A program made the translations under genes and the position numbers. Positions 53,552-62,988 of a stretch of DNA of 64,000 bases are shown here, piece after piece. The notes beneath the pieces were generated by a model, which had not been told where the DNA came from, made no database searches, and worked only from the letters and a program-made list of their open reading frames with translations. This DNA comes from 3107 sp965216225 (GTDB lineage Bacteria; Pseudomonadota; Alphaproteobacteria; Rhodobacterales; Rhodobacteraceae). The stretch spans positions 190,265 through 254,264 of the forward strand of contig CBDCFF010000033.1 of the NCBI GenBank assembly GCA_965216225.1, in the 5' to 3' direction. How positions within the stretch are numbered: the first letter of the stretch is position 1; each line of letters begins with the position of its first letter.

Positions 53552-53607
53552 AAAATTTCCTCCCCCAGGAAAATGGCCAGGGCCGCATCACAGCCCTGAC
53601 CGGTTTT

Positions 53608-54564
53608 TTATTCGGACGAGGCTTTCAGTAGCTCGGCGGCATCGTTATATTCCTGCTCGATCAGAGCATCCAAATCAGCGCCAGTGATTGCTTCCGGTCC
53701 TGAAAACGCCTTGTTTACAAAAGCATTCAGCTTGCTTTCAGGGTCGTTAACGATTTCGGCGATCCGATTTGCCAGCGTGGTGCGCGCATCTTCGGACAAG
53801 CCGGCGGGCGCGATGACGACGAACTTTGTGCCATAGGAATACGGAACCCCGAAATCCTCGAGCTTCGGTGTATCAGGTGACGCCATCAGTGGCGCGGTCT
53901 CGGCGGAAACCAGGTTGGTCAGATCACCGGCGGCAACACCTCTACCCTGCGGGCCAGCGCCCCAGGCCAGATCCAGGTCATCAGCGACAACGCCGTTCAG
54001 ACCGCCCTTGCCCCCCTCGACCATTACGTTTGTGAACTCCACACCGTTGGCCTTTCCAAGCAGATACAATACATCCGCCAGTTTCGGGGACATCGAACCC
54101 ACGGTGATTTTCTCACCACCTCTGGCGGCTTCAATCACGTCACCGATTGTCTTCCAGCCACGATCCGATTTGGCAAAAAGAGCCAGTTGAGATCCTGTGG
54201 TGGTCGCGATCAGCGTGAAATCCTTGTAGGAGACATTCGCCCCCCGCGCGGCCTGAAAATTGTAGGACATGGATTCTGTGACCAACATCCCGATAGACTG
54301 ACCGTCAGCCGGTTCATCCTTAAGGGTGTTGGCCATGGTTACACCGCCCTTGCCAGGCAGGTTTTCGGGGATAATTTCCCATCCGGTCCTTGCGGACAAC
54401 TCTTCTGCCAACAGACGCGCCTGGGTATCCACGCCACCACCCGCACGGAACGCGATCAGCAACTTGATCGGGCCGGCTGGTTGCCAATCTTCGGCGACCG
54501 CAACACCTGCCGTTAGCGCCATGCCGGTTGCCAGGATGGCAGTTTTGATAAATTTGCAGTTCAT
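53608..54564 (-). CDS. tctC: Tripartite tricarboxylate transporter substrate-binding protein TctC
   Basis: The 318-residue protein has a signal peptide (MNCKFIKTAILATGMALTAGVAVA) and a Bug/TctC fold: IKLLIAFRAGGGVDTQARLLAEEL near the N-terminus and GWEIIPENLPGKGGVTMAN. It captures the carboxylate in the periplasm. Start 54564 follows a GGAGGAAC box; an upstream frame extension is rejected because it lacks a signal peptide. It is first in the operon and divergent from marR. Confidence 0.92.
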   Translation of the reverse strand: MNCKFIKTAILATGMALTAGVAVAEDWQPAGPIKLLIAFRAGGGVDTQARLLAEELSARTGWEIIPENLPGKGGVTMANTLKDEPADGQSIGMLVTESMSYNFQAARGANVSYKDFTLIATTTGSQLALFAKSDRGWKTIGDVIEAARGGEKITVGSMSPKLADVLYLLGKANGVEFTNVMVEGGKGGLNGVVADDLDLAWGAGPQGRGVAAGDLTNLVSAETAPLMASPDTPKLEDFGVPYSYGTKFVVIAPAGLSEDARTTLANRIAEIVNDPESKLNAFVNKAFSGPEAITGADLDALIEQEYNDAAELLKASSE

Positions 54565-54686
54565 TTGTTCCTCCGTTCGGATTCGTTTGAGTTGGAGTTT
54601 TTCTGCATCAGAGACCTTGGCTTTCGCTGGAAGAGTTCGTTCCGGACGGCGCACTTCACCCAAATATCTCCAAATTCGCATTTATT

Positions 54687-54759
54687 TTGTTGTGCGTGAG
54701 ATGAATCACCAGTAATGTCAGTATCACAACAATGAAGACCAGGCAACGATAATATTGTT
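54687..54759. promoter_or_regulatory. tctC-marR intergenic operator candidates
   Basis: A near-palindrome AACGATAATATTGTT (54745-54759) lies 11 bases before the marR-like ATG. Further upstream TTGTTGTG (54687-54694) and CACAACAA (54725-54732) form a perfect but widely spaced inverted repeat. MarR regulators bind palindromes of about this size and commonly control divergent transporter genes. Binding is inferred. Confidence 0.45.
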
Positions 54760-54770
54760 AAAGTCGCAAA

Positions 54771-55256
54771 ATGGATGCAATGTCAACACATTCTGACGAA
54801 CTGGAAGACCGTCTTGCAAAGCTGCGAAGGCTTGAGGAGAATCTGACTTTCCGTTTCGCCATCGTGAACCGCATTCTTGAGAATCAGGTCAACAACATTA
54901 TTTCCGAGCACGGTCTGAATTTGACTGGCTACCGGGTTCTGCGTATCACGGAGATATTCGAAAGCATCTCCATTTCCGATCTCAGCCGACTGATGAGGAT
55001 TGATCGCGCCCAAATCAGCCGCTCTGCGGTGGAGCTTGAAAAGATGGGACTGGTGGAATTTGCAAACAACCCATCCAACAAGCGCAAGAAAATGGTGATA
55101 CTTTCATCCGAGGGCCAGAAGCTGATGGATGGTCTCGGACCGAAGTTCCGGGAACGTCGCAGCATGATCGACAGAACGGTGGGTGAAGAGGCTCTGCCGG
55201 GGTTATGGGTCGCAATCGAAAACCTCTCGAGGCTTCAAGGCGATATTGCCAGGTAG
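54771..55256 (+). CDS. MarR-family transcriptional regulator
   Basis: The 161-residue protein has a MarR winged helix: LTGYRVLRITEIFESISISDLSRLMRIDRAQISRS as helix-turn-helix and FANNPSNKRKKMVILSSEG as the beta wing. The helices at both ends would form the dimer. It is divergent from tctCBA-usp and likely represses it until an aromatic or other acid binds. The start could also be the ATG three codons later. Confidence 0.88.
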   Translation: MDAMSTHSDELEDRLAKLRRLEENLTFRFAIVNRILENQVNNIISEHGLNLTGYRVLRITEIFESISISDLSRLMRIDRAQISRSAVELEKMGLVEFANNPSNKRKKMVILSSEGQKLMDGLGPKFRERRSMIDRTVGEEALPGLWVAIENLSRLQGDIAR

Positions 55257-56019
55257 ACCGGTTTTGTTCCGTAATTCGCTTCGGGGCATCAGTTCCCCTT
55301 GCCACAAACGGCCTCATCCCTTTGGCTCTGTGACGGGCATACCAAGCGGATTTCAACCGCTGAGGACGACCGCGGACATGGTCTGAACAATTGGCCGGGA
55401 ACAGCTTTCCACTGTTTCGCAAACGGGAGACGGTAATGCGGGGTTTCCGTCGCTCTGAAATCTGCGGCGGGTCGCAGCGATCGTGGCGTTCCAACAATTC
55501 GACACCTTCGCCCCGAGATATTTTACGCTTGGAATACGGCAGCCTGCGTCGCTTGAGAACGGATTGCAAGGGCGTTGTTGCATGGGTCGCCAAGGGAACG
55601 GACACCCGCTTTGCCCAATGTTCGGAAGATTTTCACGCTGTCTGGCATGTCAGGCGCGGTGAATGTGTTGAGGCAGAGGATGCCGACGGCGGCTTCGGTC
55701 TTCCGGGTGTCCGGTTTTTGTGATGAGAGGGCGGGTCCGATGATCGTTTCACAGGGGAAGATTGCGGTTTCGCAGAGCGAGCGGCGGCGGTGGCGATGGC
55801 GGCGCTGCGCAGGCCGGCATCGGTTTCGCAAACGCGGTCGCGTCCGCGATGGATTGTTCGCCTTGCGATTTCAGCGACCCACAGGGTGTATCTGGCCGCC
55901 CCGATTTTCAGAAGGCGACGCCTATTCCGGCAATCAGACATACGGCGATCCAGACGGACGGTGACAAAAGCACCCGCCGCGTCTATTCCTTGGGCGCGGC
56001 GGGGACTTGGACAAATCAA
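55257..56019. other. 763-bp stretch without recognised gene
   Basis: After marR, short frames occur on both strands but none has family resemblance, a good ribosome site or consistent coding character. The longest minus-strand frame (55523-55831) looks like chance. It may be a decayed insertion at the island's right shoulder. Confidence 0.4.
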
Positions 56020-57273
56020 ATGGCGCGTTTCATCTTTTGCCTGATACTGCTTTGCAGCGAGCTATTTCATGCAAAGGCCGAAGGGCACGGCGCACCTGCC
56101 ATTGCCTGCGTTGATGCGCAGTTGGAACAGTTGAAAGTTCAAGTGGGGCGCAGCTTTGCCGAAATGTCGACACAGGACCGGGCGGCAGCGATTGCGCAGC
56201 TGAATGCGCGTTTTTCCGTTCTTTCATTGGAATTGGCGGATTTCCTGCCGGATCAGGCCCCGCAAATCTGTCGGTTGCTGGGCCTGACCGACGATGGCGC
56301 GCGGTCTGCTTGGCCTGTAAAAATGCGCCCATTTGATATGCGACTTGGCGCGGCTGTATCGGCGGCAACGCAACAAGACATTACCGAGATCATAAGCCGA
56401 TCCCTGAATCATCTGAACCGAACGCTGGGCGCTAACCTTGCCTTGCCACTGACAATTATCGTGGGGGCCGACAAAGCAAATCTGCAAACGCTTTGGAACC
56501 AGGCACATAAGACAGAAAAGAACCGCGCCGGTTTTGCAATCGCTTATGCAACCTCTTGCGCGTCAAGCGCCGAGAGCGGAGGCTTTGCCAGTGCATGGGT
56601 GCTGCTGATCTGCCTGAAAGAGGGTGATCTGCGGTTCCGCGGCGGTCGGGGGGCGGATGCGGAAGAACGGCGACGGACCGGCATGGCGCGCCTTTCAATC
56701 CTGCACGAGATGGTGCTCGCAGCCCAGTTTCAGTTGCTTGGTGGCGCAGACCCTTTGACCGCCGACGCGCGTCTTGCACAGTGGGGGCCGGAATGGCTGT
56801 TGGAAGGCTCAGCGAATTATATCGCCATGCGTACTGTCTATACCCCACAAAGTTTGTGCGCCCATTTGGCAGCTTTGGCGGAACAGGCCGCTTTGCACGA
56901 CAGGCGATTGGAGCAGTTTGAGACCTTTGGCGCGCGCGAAGCGGATATTGCCCTGCTGTATCGCATGGGAACTCTGGCGGCTGCTGATCTGTCCATCAGG
57001 TCAGGGGACGAGGCGCTGGCACGGTTTTTGCCGAATTGGGGCTTGGACATGACTGGCGGGCCGCATTCGCAGCAGCATTTGGGCTTAGCTATTCTGATTT
57101 TCTGGCGGACTTTGGCGCAGGTTAGCACCGTCTTATCTTTCCCCCAGACTTTCCTGCAAGGTCTGGACAATTGGGGCAAAGAAATAACTGATGAGGCGCC
57201 TGTCGCCGGTGATGACGTCAACGACAGCCGTCATGCCGGGTTGCAGCGCATAGCTTGCGGTCTCTGTCCTTAA
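56020..57273 (+). CDS. Secreted protein with degenerate metallopeptidase motif
   Basis: The 417-residue protein starts with a signal peptide (MARFIFCLILLCSELFHAKA). Residues 229-236 read HEMVLAAQ, followed 26 residues later by PEWLLEG (E262). This is the layout of gluzincin (peptidase MA-like) families, HExxHxxQ then PxWLxEG, but the second zinc histidine is leucine (L233). It may be an inactive relative or bind metal differently. The last ~47 residues overlap the 3' end of the hlyD fragment on the other strand, so the natural C-terminus may be altered. Family not identified. Confidence 0.5.
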   Translation: MARFIFCLILLCSELFHAKAEGHGAPAIACVDAQLEQLKVQVGRSFAEMSTQDRAAAIAQLNARFSVLSLELADFLPDQAPQICRLLGLTDDGARSAWPVKMRPFDMRLGAAVSAATQQDITEIISRSLNHLNRTLGANLALPLTIIVGADKANLQTLWNQAHKTEKNRAGFAIAYATSCASSAESGGFASAWVLLICLKEGDLRFRGGRGADAEERRRTGMARLSILHEMVLAAQFQLLGGADPLTADARLAQWGPEWLLEGSANYIAMRTVYTPQSLCAHLAALAEQAALHDRRLEQFETFGAREADIALLYRMGTLAAADLSIRSGDEALARFLPNWGLDMTGGPHSQQHLGLAILIFWRTLAQVSTVLSFPQTFLQGLDNWGKEITDEAPVAGDDVNDSRHAGLQRIACGLCP

Positions 57274-57427
57274 CCCGGATATTTCACGAAGGCTTGAGCG
57301 TGGACGAGATACCGTGATACTGCCATCGGTTTTCGTGCCCGGCTCATCATTTCCGGCGACATGTCCGTTTCGAGCGGGCCGGAGCGGGCCGGACGCCGCC
57401 ACTTTGCCCTGCAAAGGCGTACCCCTA
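57133..57427 (-). pseudogene. HlyD-family membrane fusion protein, 3' fragment
   Basis: The C-terminal stretch YALQPGMTAVVDVITGDRR then LISYFFAPIVQTLQESL matches the end of type I secretion HlyD/PrtE adaptors (LxPGMxAxVDIxTGxRR...). Only about 90 codons remain: IS630 type II copy 2 begins at 57428 and removes the rest. The sequence before residue 60 of the fragment is not recognisable, possibly frameshifted. No HlyB ATPase is present. Confidence 0.7.
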
Positions 57428-58591
57428 GTCCCCCGGAATTGTACTTTGTATCATTGACTGAGCGGGAATTGAGGAGGATGTTGCGATGGTGGGACGTTTG
57501 GCGGATGCAGTGGTTCTGAGCGAAGATGAGCGCCGTTTTCTCGAGAGTCAGGTTCGGCGTCACAAAGCGCCACGTTCGCTGTCGGACCGATGCCGGATGA
57601 TCCTGCTGTGCGCCGATGGATTGGCGAGCAAGGAAGTGGCGGCCCGGCTTGGGGTGCATGAACACACAGTCGGCAAATGGCGCAGACGTTTTGTGCGATG
57701 CCGGATTGAAGGTCTCACCGACGAATACCGCTCCGGTCGCCCGCGCACCGTGTCGGACGATCAGGTGACTGCGGTGATTGAGCGCACGCTGAACACGACC
57801 CCGAGGGATGCGACCCATTGGTCGCTCCGAAGCATGGCTGCGGCGACGGGACTGTCGCACACCACCCTCCGGCGGATTTGGAACGGGTTCGGCCTGCAAC
57901 CGCACCGAAGCGAGACATTCAAGCTCTCAACCGACCCGCTGTTCGTGGACAAGGAGCACGATATCGTCGGGCTGTACCTGTCACCGCCGAACAGGGCTAT
58001 CGTGTTGTGTGTTGACGAGAAATCGCAAATCCAGGCGCTGGATCGCGAACAGCCTGTGCTGCCAGTGGCGCCCGGCGTGGCCGAGCGGCGCACCCACACC
58101 TGCATCCGACACGCCACGACGTCGCTTTTTGCAGCACTGGATATAGCCACCGGCGCCGTGATCGGCAAATGCTGCAAGCGGCGCCGCGCCACCGGGTTCC
58201 TCGACTTCCTCAAACAGATCGACCGGCAGATGCCGGACGGGCCGGAGGTGCATATCGTCATGGACAATTACGCCACCCACAAAACCCCGAAGATCAAGGC
58301 CTGGCTGGCACGCCGCCCGCATTGGCATGTCCACTTCACACCGCCCCCGGCTGGTTGGATCAATCAGGTGGAGCGTTGGTTTGCTGAACTGACGCGCAAG
58401 CAACTGCAGCGCGGCGTCCATCGTTCAACGGCGGAACCGGAAGCCGATATCGCTGCATTTATCGAGGCCCATAACGAAAACCCCAAACCCTGCAAATGGG
58501 TCAAACCCGCCGACCATATCCTCGCCTCCGTCAAGCGGTTCTGCCAACGCGCCAAACAAAACTCATGTGCCGAACTTTGGAGGCAGGTGAC
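57428..58591 (+). mobile_element. IS630-family element type II, copy 2 (1164 bp)
   Basis: It has the same ends and length as copy 1 (32574-33737) and the same orientation. TA flanks it on both sides (57426-57427 and 58592-58593). It truncates hlyD on its left, and IS630 type I copy C is inserted in the CTAG at its right edge. Confidence 0.9.
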
Positions 58592-58640
58592 TAGAGCGGT
58601 TCATCATTTGTTTGAATCTCGGGATTCCGTTTTTCGTTGA
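57486..58640 (+). CDS. IS630-family transposase (type II), copy 2, read-through C-terminus
   Basis: This is homologous to the transposase at 32632 with the same DDE motifs (VDEKSQIQALDR, IVMDNYATHKTPKI, WINQVERWFAEL). The catalytic-region residues TPTSASW are TPPPAGW here. The normal TAG stop after SCAEL is TGG, so translation continues about 20 codons into the IS630 type I end. Whether it is active is unknown. Confidence 0.85.
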   Translation: MVGRLADAVVLSEDERRFLESQVRRHKAPRSLSDRCRMILLCADGLASKEVAARLGVHEHTVGKWRRRFVRCRIEGLTDEYRSGRPRTVSDDQVTAVIERTLNTTPRDATHWSLRSMAAATGLSHTTLRRIWNGFGLQPHRSETFKLSTDPLFVDKEHDIVGLYLSPPNRAIVLCVDEKSQIQALDREQPVLPVAPGVAERRTHTCIRHATTSLFAALDIATGAVIGKCCKRRRATGFLDFLKQIDRQMPDGPEVHIVMDNYATHKTPKIKAWLARRPHWHVHFTPPPAGWINQVERWFAELTRKQLQRGVHRSTAEPEADIAAFIEAHNENPKPCKWVKPADHILASVKRFCQRAKQNSCAELWRQVTRAVHHLFESRDSVFR

Positions 58641-58914
58641 ATTGTGATTCAAACTGCGTGCCGGGACTGGAGGCCGGCATGCATGGTAAAACCCTATTCG
58701 AATGATCTTCGGGAGCGTGCAGTAGCAGCTGTTGTTTCCGGCGAGACGGCACGTGTTGTGGCTGCCCGTTTCTCGGTGGCTGTTTCTTCGGTGATCAAGT
58801 GGCGCCAGCGATATCGCGAGACTGGCAGCGTGGCGCCTGGCAAGATGGGTGGCCACCGCAGGATTATCCTTGAACCCCACCGTGATTTTATCCTGGAGCA
58901 GATCAACCGCACGC
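58594..58914 (+). mobile_element. IS630 type I, copy C, truncated by IS21 copy B
   Basis: Only the transposase-proximal end (GAGCGGTTCATCATTTG...) remains, in orientation opposite to copies A and B. The element stops where IS21 begins, and its other half is not found on the far side of IS21. Confidence 0.9.
58683..58914 (+). pseudogene. IS630 type I transposase, N-terminal fragment
   Basis: The first 77 codons (MVKPYSNDLRERAVAAVV to LEQINRT) are identical to the start of copies A and B. IS21 copy B cuts the gene there. The DNA-binding domain only is encoded. Confidence 0.9.
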
Positions 58915-59041
58915 TGTAGCGCGACAATCAAGATGAGAAGTGCGCGTCAATCAGGATGAGAATCCTTGGTCGCGACGTTTGGGACGATGCCGGGCTTTTG
59001 TGCCGCGATCAAGGGGTTTGTTTTTTGATTGTCGCGGAGCG

Positions 59042-59851
59042 TCAATCAGCTTTGGTGTTTTCCGGTGTGGCTTTTTGTGCAGGCCTTCCCGGCCCCTTTG
59101 CCTTTTGTGCTGCTCTTCGCCGGTAGCTTTCGACATTCATCTCGAAGATGGTTGCGTGGTGCACGAGCCTGTCGACGGCGGCCAATGTCATGGCCGGGTC
59201 TGGAAAAATCGCATTCCACTCCCCGAAGGGCTGGTTGGCCGTGATCAACATTGAGCGGCGTTCATATCTCGCGCTGATGAGTTCGAAGAGCACACTGGTT
59301 TCAGCCTGATCCTTGGTGACGTAGGTGATGTCATCGAGGATCAGCAGATGGAATTTGTCGAGCTTTGCAATGGCACTTTCGAGGACGAGATCGCGGCGGG
59401 CCTGTTGGAGTTTCTGGACCAGATCGGTGGTGCGGCTGAATAGGACGCGGTAGCCTTGCTCGACAAGGGCGAGCCCGATGGCTGAGCCGAGATGTGATTT
59501 GCCCACACCTGGCGGCCCAAACAGCAGGATGTTGCCGCCCTTTCCGATCCAGCTGTCGCCAGCGGTGATCGCACTGACATGGGCCTTGGACAGCATGGGG
59601 ACGGCTGTGAAGTCGAAGGTGTTGATCGTTTTTCCGGGCAACAGGCGTGCCTGTGCGAGATGTCGCTCGATACGACGGCGATCTCGTTCAGCCAGTTCAT
59701 GCTCCACCAGGGTGCTGAGCATCCGAGCGGCGGGCCAGCCTTCCTTGTCGGCTTGTTCCGCAAAGCGCGGCCATAGCGCCTTGATGGCTGGCAAGCGCAA
59801 TTCGGTCAGAGCCAAGGTTAGGCGGGCGGTATCGGTCTGGGGCGATGTCAT
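59042..59851 (-). CDS. istB: IS21 helper ATPase IstB, copy B
   Basis: The 269-residue frame differs from copy A by a single residue I can see (TINTFDF against TIDTFDF). Walker A FGPPGVGKSHLG is intact. It overlaps istA by ATGA. Confidence 0.95.
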   Translation of the reverse strand: MTSPQTDTARLTLALTELRLPAIKALWPRFAEQADKEGWPAARMLSTLVEHELAERDRRRIERHLAQARLLPGKTINTFDFTAVPMLSKAHVSAITAGDSWIGKGGNILLFGPPGVGKSHLGSAIGLALVEQGYRVLFSRTTDLVQKLQQARRDLVLESAIAKLDKFHLLILDDITYVTKDQAETSVLFELISARYERRSMLITANQPFGEWNAIFPDPAMTLAAVDRLVHHATIFEMNVESYRRRAAQKAKGPGRPAQKATPENTKAD

Positions 59852-61368
59852 GCTGTCACCTCCTGAGCGGATGGCGTACCGCCGACCAACTGGTCGTAAG
59901 ATGACAGGTCGGCCAGTTGCACCGCGACTTGGGGGAGTGCGTCTTGTGATGGGCTAAACACTGCGCGTAGGGCCGCCATGTCAGGCGGGCGCTTCTGGCG
60001 AAGGTCCTCCTCAAGCTGCGCTGCCAATTCAGCCTCGCAGCCCCGCTCGTGTGCCAGCGCCAGAAGATCGACAACCATGCGACACGCCGCCTTCTCACTG
60101 GTCTGCTCCAGCAGGAATGCGAACATGTTACGGAACGCCCGGCGCGGGAATAGCTGATCCCGATAGACCAGCCCCATCAGCGCCATGGGCTTTTTGCGCA
60201 AGGAGTGGATGACGTGGTGGTAATTGACCACGTGCCCATGGCTCCCGGTGCTCGAGGCTCGTCCGCGTGTCAGCGTTAGCAGGGCAGAGCTTCCCAGGAA
60301 CAGCTCCAACCGATCATCGTAGAGCCGAACCCGCAGCTGATGCCCGATCAACCGGGATGGCACGGTGTAGAACACCTTGCGCAAGGTGAAGCCCCCGGAG
60401 GAAGTGACGCGCAACGTGATCTCCTCGTAATCCGTGGTCCGCCGCGTCGGCAAAGGTCTGAGGCTCGCACGTTCCGCATCGATACGCTTGGCATTGCGGG
60501 CGTTGATCCGGCCCACGATCTCGTCGATGAAGCGACGATAATCTTGCAAGCTTTCGAAGTCGCGCGACCCACGCATGACCAGCGCGTCCTCAATGGTGCG
60601 CTTCAGATGCCCATTGGGGCTCTCGATGGAACCGTTCTCGTGTGCGACGCCCTTGTTGTTGCGCGTCGGCGTCATTCCATAATGGTTGCACAGGGCGTCG
60701 AAGCGGTCGGTTAGATCGGCCCGGGATGACTTATCCAGGTTCTTGAAGGCCGCCGACAGGCTGTCAGTTCCATGATTGTGTGGCACGCCGCCGAGCGTCC
60801 AGAGGGCGTTCTGCAATCCCTCAGCCAGCGCCACATAGCTTTCGCCGCCCAGCACGACGTGGGCGTGCTGAAACCCGCTATAGGCAAGCCGGAAGTGATA
60901 CAGTCGATGGCCCAGTGCCTCACCGGCAATGGTCACACCCAACTTGCCCATGGCGGTGAAATCCGACAGGCCCATTTTGCCCGGTGTGTGGGTCTGCCGG
61001 AAAATGACGTCCTGTTCAGGGCCGTGTTCCGCATTCCAGGCGCGTATCCGTCGCTCCGGAGTCCGTCGGATGCCCGTACCCAGATCAGAATGCCGACGCA
61101 GAAGCTCCTCGTAAACCGCCACAGGTCGGATCCCCGGTGAGGACCGCAGAAGCGGCACGACCTCCGCATCAAAAATGTCCGCCAGCGGGTCCGGACGCCG
61201 CCGGCCGCGAGGGGCCTTCTTCCGTGATGGTAAAATTGGGTCAGCTTGCAGCCGATAGCCCGTTGCCTGGCTGATCCCCGCCTTGGCAGCGGCAACGGCA
61301 ACGGAATGGGTCGATCTGAGCGTCATGAAGAGCCTCATTTGTTGGTCAGTGACATGACAGCCCGGCAT
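59848..61368 (-). CDS. istA: IS21 transposase IstA, copy B
   Basis: The 506-residue transposase is nearly identical to copy A; visible differences are LPSRKKAP against LPSQKKAP and RRTPERR against RRTLERR. The catalytic motifs are intact. With istB it could mobilise either copy. Confidence 0.93.
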   Translation of the reverse strand: MPGCHVTDQQMRLFMTLRSTHSVAVAAAKAGISQATGYRLQADPILPSRKKAPRGRRRPDPLADIFDAEVVPLLRSSPGIRPVAVYEELLRRHSDLGTGIRRTPERRIRAWNAEHGPEQDVIFRQTHTPGKMGLSDFTAMGKLGVTIAGEALGHRLYHFRLAYSGFQHAHVVLGGESYVALAEGLQNALWTLGGVPHNHGTDSLSAAFKNLDKSSRADLTDRFDALCNHYGMTPTRNNKGVAHENGSIESPNGHLKRTIEDALVMRGSRDFESLQDYRRFIDEIVGRINARNAKRIDAERASLRPLPTRRTTDYEEITLRVTSSGGFTLRKVFYTVPSRLIGHQLRVRLYDDRLELFLGSSALLTLTRGRASSTGSHGHVVNYHHVIHSLRKKPMALMGLVYRDQLFPRRAFRNMFAFLLEQTSEKAACRMVVDLLALAHERGCEAELAAQLEEDLRQKRPPDMAALRAVFSPSQDALPQVAVQLADLSSYDQLVGGTPSAQEVTA

Positions 61369-61530
61369 GAACGATCCCCTTGCACAGAAAATCATTCCTT
61401 ATCCGAGCCGGCCACAACCGTCAGGCCCGCCCCAAAAGGGCAAAACGCGTGTGCGGGGCCTCCCCAGTCGGGCTACGCCCTCCCTGCGAGCCCCCGCACA
61501 CGCGTTCTCATCCTGATTGACGCTGGATTC

Positions 61531-62928
61531 TCACCTTGTTTGTCGCGCAGCAGTATAGGCGATGGCAGCGGCTTTGCCGCCTGCCGGTGATCCAACGAAG
61601 AGGTAGTTCTTGCGCCCCAAAGCAATACCTCTGATGGCCCGCTCGGCCGCATTATTGTCGATCTCGAGATGGCCATGTTCAAGGTATGGCCGGAGCCGTG
61701 GCAACCGGGTCAGCGCATAACGGATGGCCCCTGCAAGTGGCGATTTGCCAGAGATAGCGGGCAGTTGGGCACCCAGCCAATTGCCCAGGTCATCGAAGAC
61801 GGGTCTGGCCTCGGCCTGCCGTATGGCGGTACGCTGATCCGGCGGCGATCCACGGGCCTCTTTCTCGATAGCGTAGAGCCCTGCTATCCGCTTGATCGCC
61901 TCTTCGGCGATGGCCGAGCCCTGGGCTTTATGCACATCGACGAACTTGCGCCGGATGTGGGCCATGCAGGCGACCTCGCGGATGTCGCCAGAACGGTAGA
62001 GGTCGTTGAATCCGGAATAGCCGTCCGCATGCATCCAGCCCTGGTATCTCTTCAAGTGATCCTTGGGATGCTGACCCCTGCGGTCCGGCGAGAACTGATA
62101 CCAGGCAGCAGGCGGCGCCTCGCTGTCCCAGGGGCGCTCATCGCGTATGTAAGTCCATAGGCGGGCGGTCTGGGTTTTGCCTGCCCCGGGCGTTAGCATT
62201 TTGATCGGCGTATCATCGGCAAACAATGCCTGGCCTGCTTGCACATGTCGTCCGATGGCAACGGCCAGTGGCTCCAGTAGGGCCGTGGATTTGCCCACCC
62301 AATCGGCCAGCGTTGAGCGGTCAAGGTCAAGCCCGTCGCGCTCGAATATCTGGCTTTGCCGGTAGAGCGGCAGATGATCGGCATATTTGCTGACCAGAAC
62401 ATGGGCCAACAGTCCTGGTCCAGGACGCCCGCGCTCAATCGGGCGCGATGGCAGCTGTGCCTGGGTGAAGCTGTCGCAGCCCGAACAGGCAAAGCGGGGC
62501 CGGGTGATGCGGTTCACGATGAAGCGCCCCGGAACATATTCCAGTTCCTCGGTCACATCCTCGCCCAGGCGGCGCAGCTTGCCACCACAATCCGCACAGG
62601 CATCATCTCCGGTGGCCAGTTCGATGTGCTGGCGCGGTATATGATCCGGGATCGGGCGGCGCTTGGGTTTGTCTTTGGGCGGCTCCTCTTCAGGCAGGCG
62701 TAACCTGGCTGTCATCGCTGCCGTTGCAATCTCACTGCTCTCCAGGGCCAGTTGCAGCTGCTCGATGCTCTCGGATTTGCTGCCAAACCTATGTGTGCGA
62801 TGCCCGGATAACTGGTGCCTGAGCTTCTCGATCAACATCGCCTGAGACTTCACCTCGGCCAGCAGAAGCTGCGTGAAAGCACGCAACTCATCGGGGTCTT
62901 CCGGTAAGGCTCGGGCCACATCGATCAT
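61531..62928 (-). pseudogene. tnpC: IS66 transposase TnpC, C-terminally truncated
   Basis: The transposase has a leucine-zipper-like N-terminus (FTQLLLAEVKSQAMLIEKLRH), the zinc-finger region CADCGGKLRRLGEDVTEELE, and the DDE core (LFADDTPIKML, YSGFNDLYRSGDIREVACMAH, NNAAERAIRGIALGRKNYLF). Native sequence ends at GKAAAIAYT; the last seven codons come from IS21. ATG 62928 is preferred to a TTG upstream. Confidence 0.85.
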
Positions 62929-62988
62929 GGCCAAAACCTGGCAAATCAACGGGCTTTAGGGAATCCCCAAATCACTGATCCGGCCAGA

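Larger units (their letters stand above)
58915..61552 (-). mobile_element. IS21-family element, copy B (2638 bp)
   Basis: It has identical ends and length to copy A. There is no target duplication: the left flank is IS630 type I and the right flank is IS66. This points to recombination between IS21 copies or an adjacent deletion rather than simple insertion. Confidence 0.94.
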
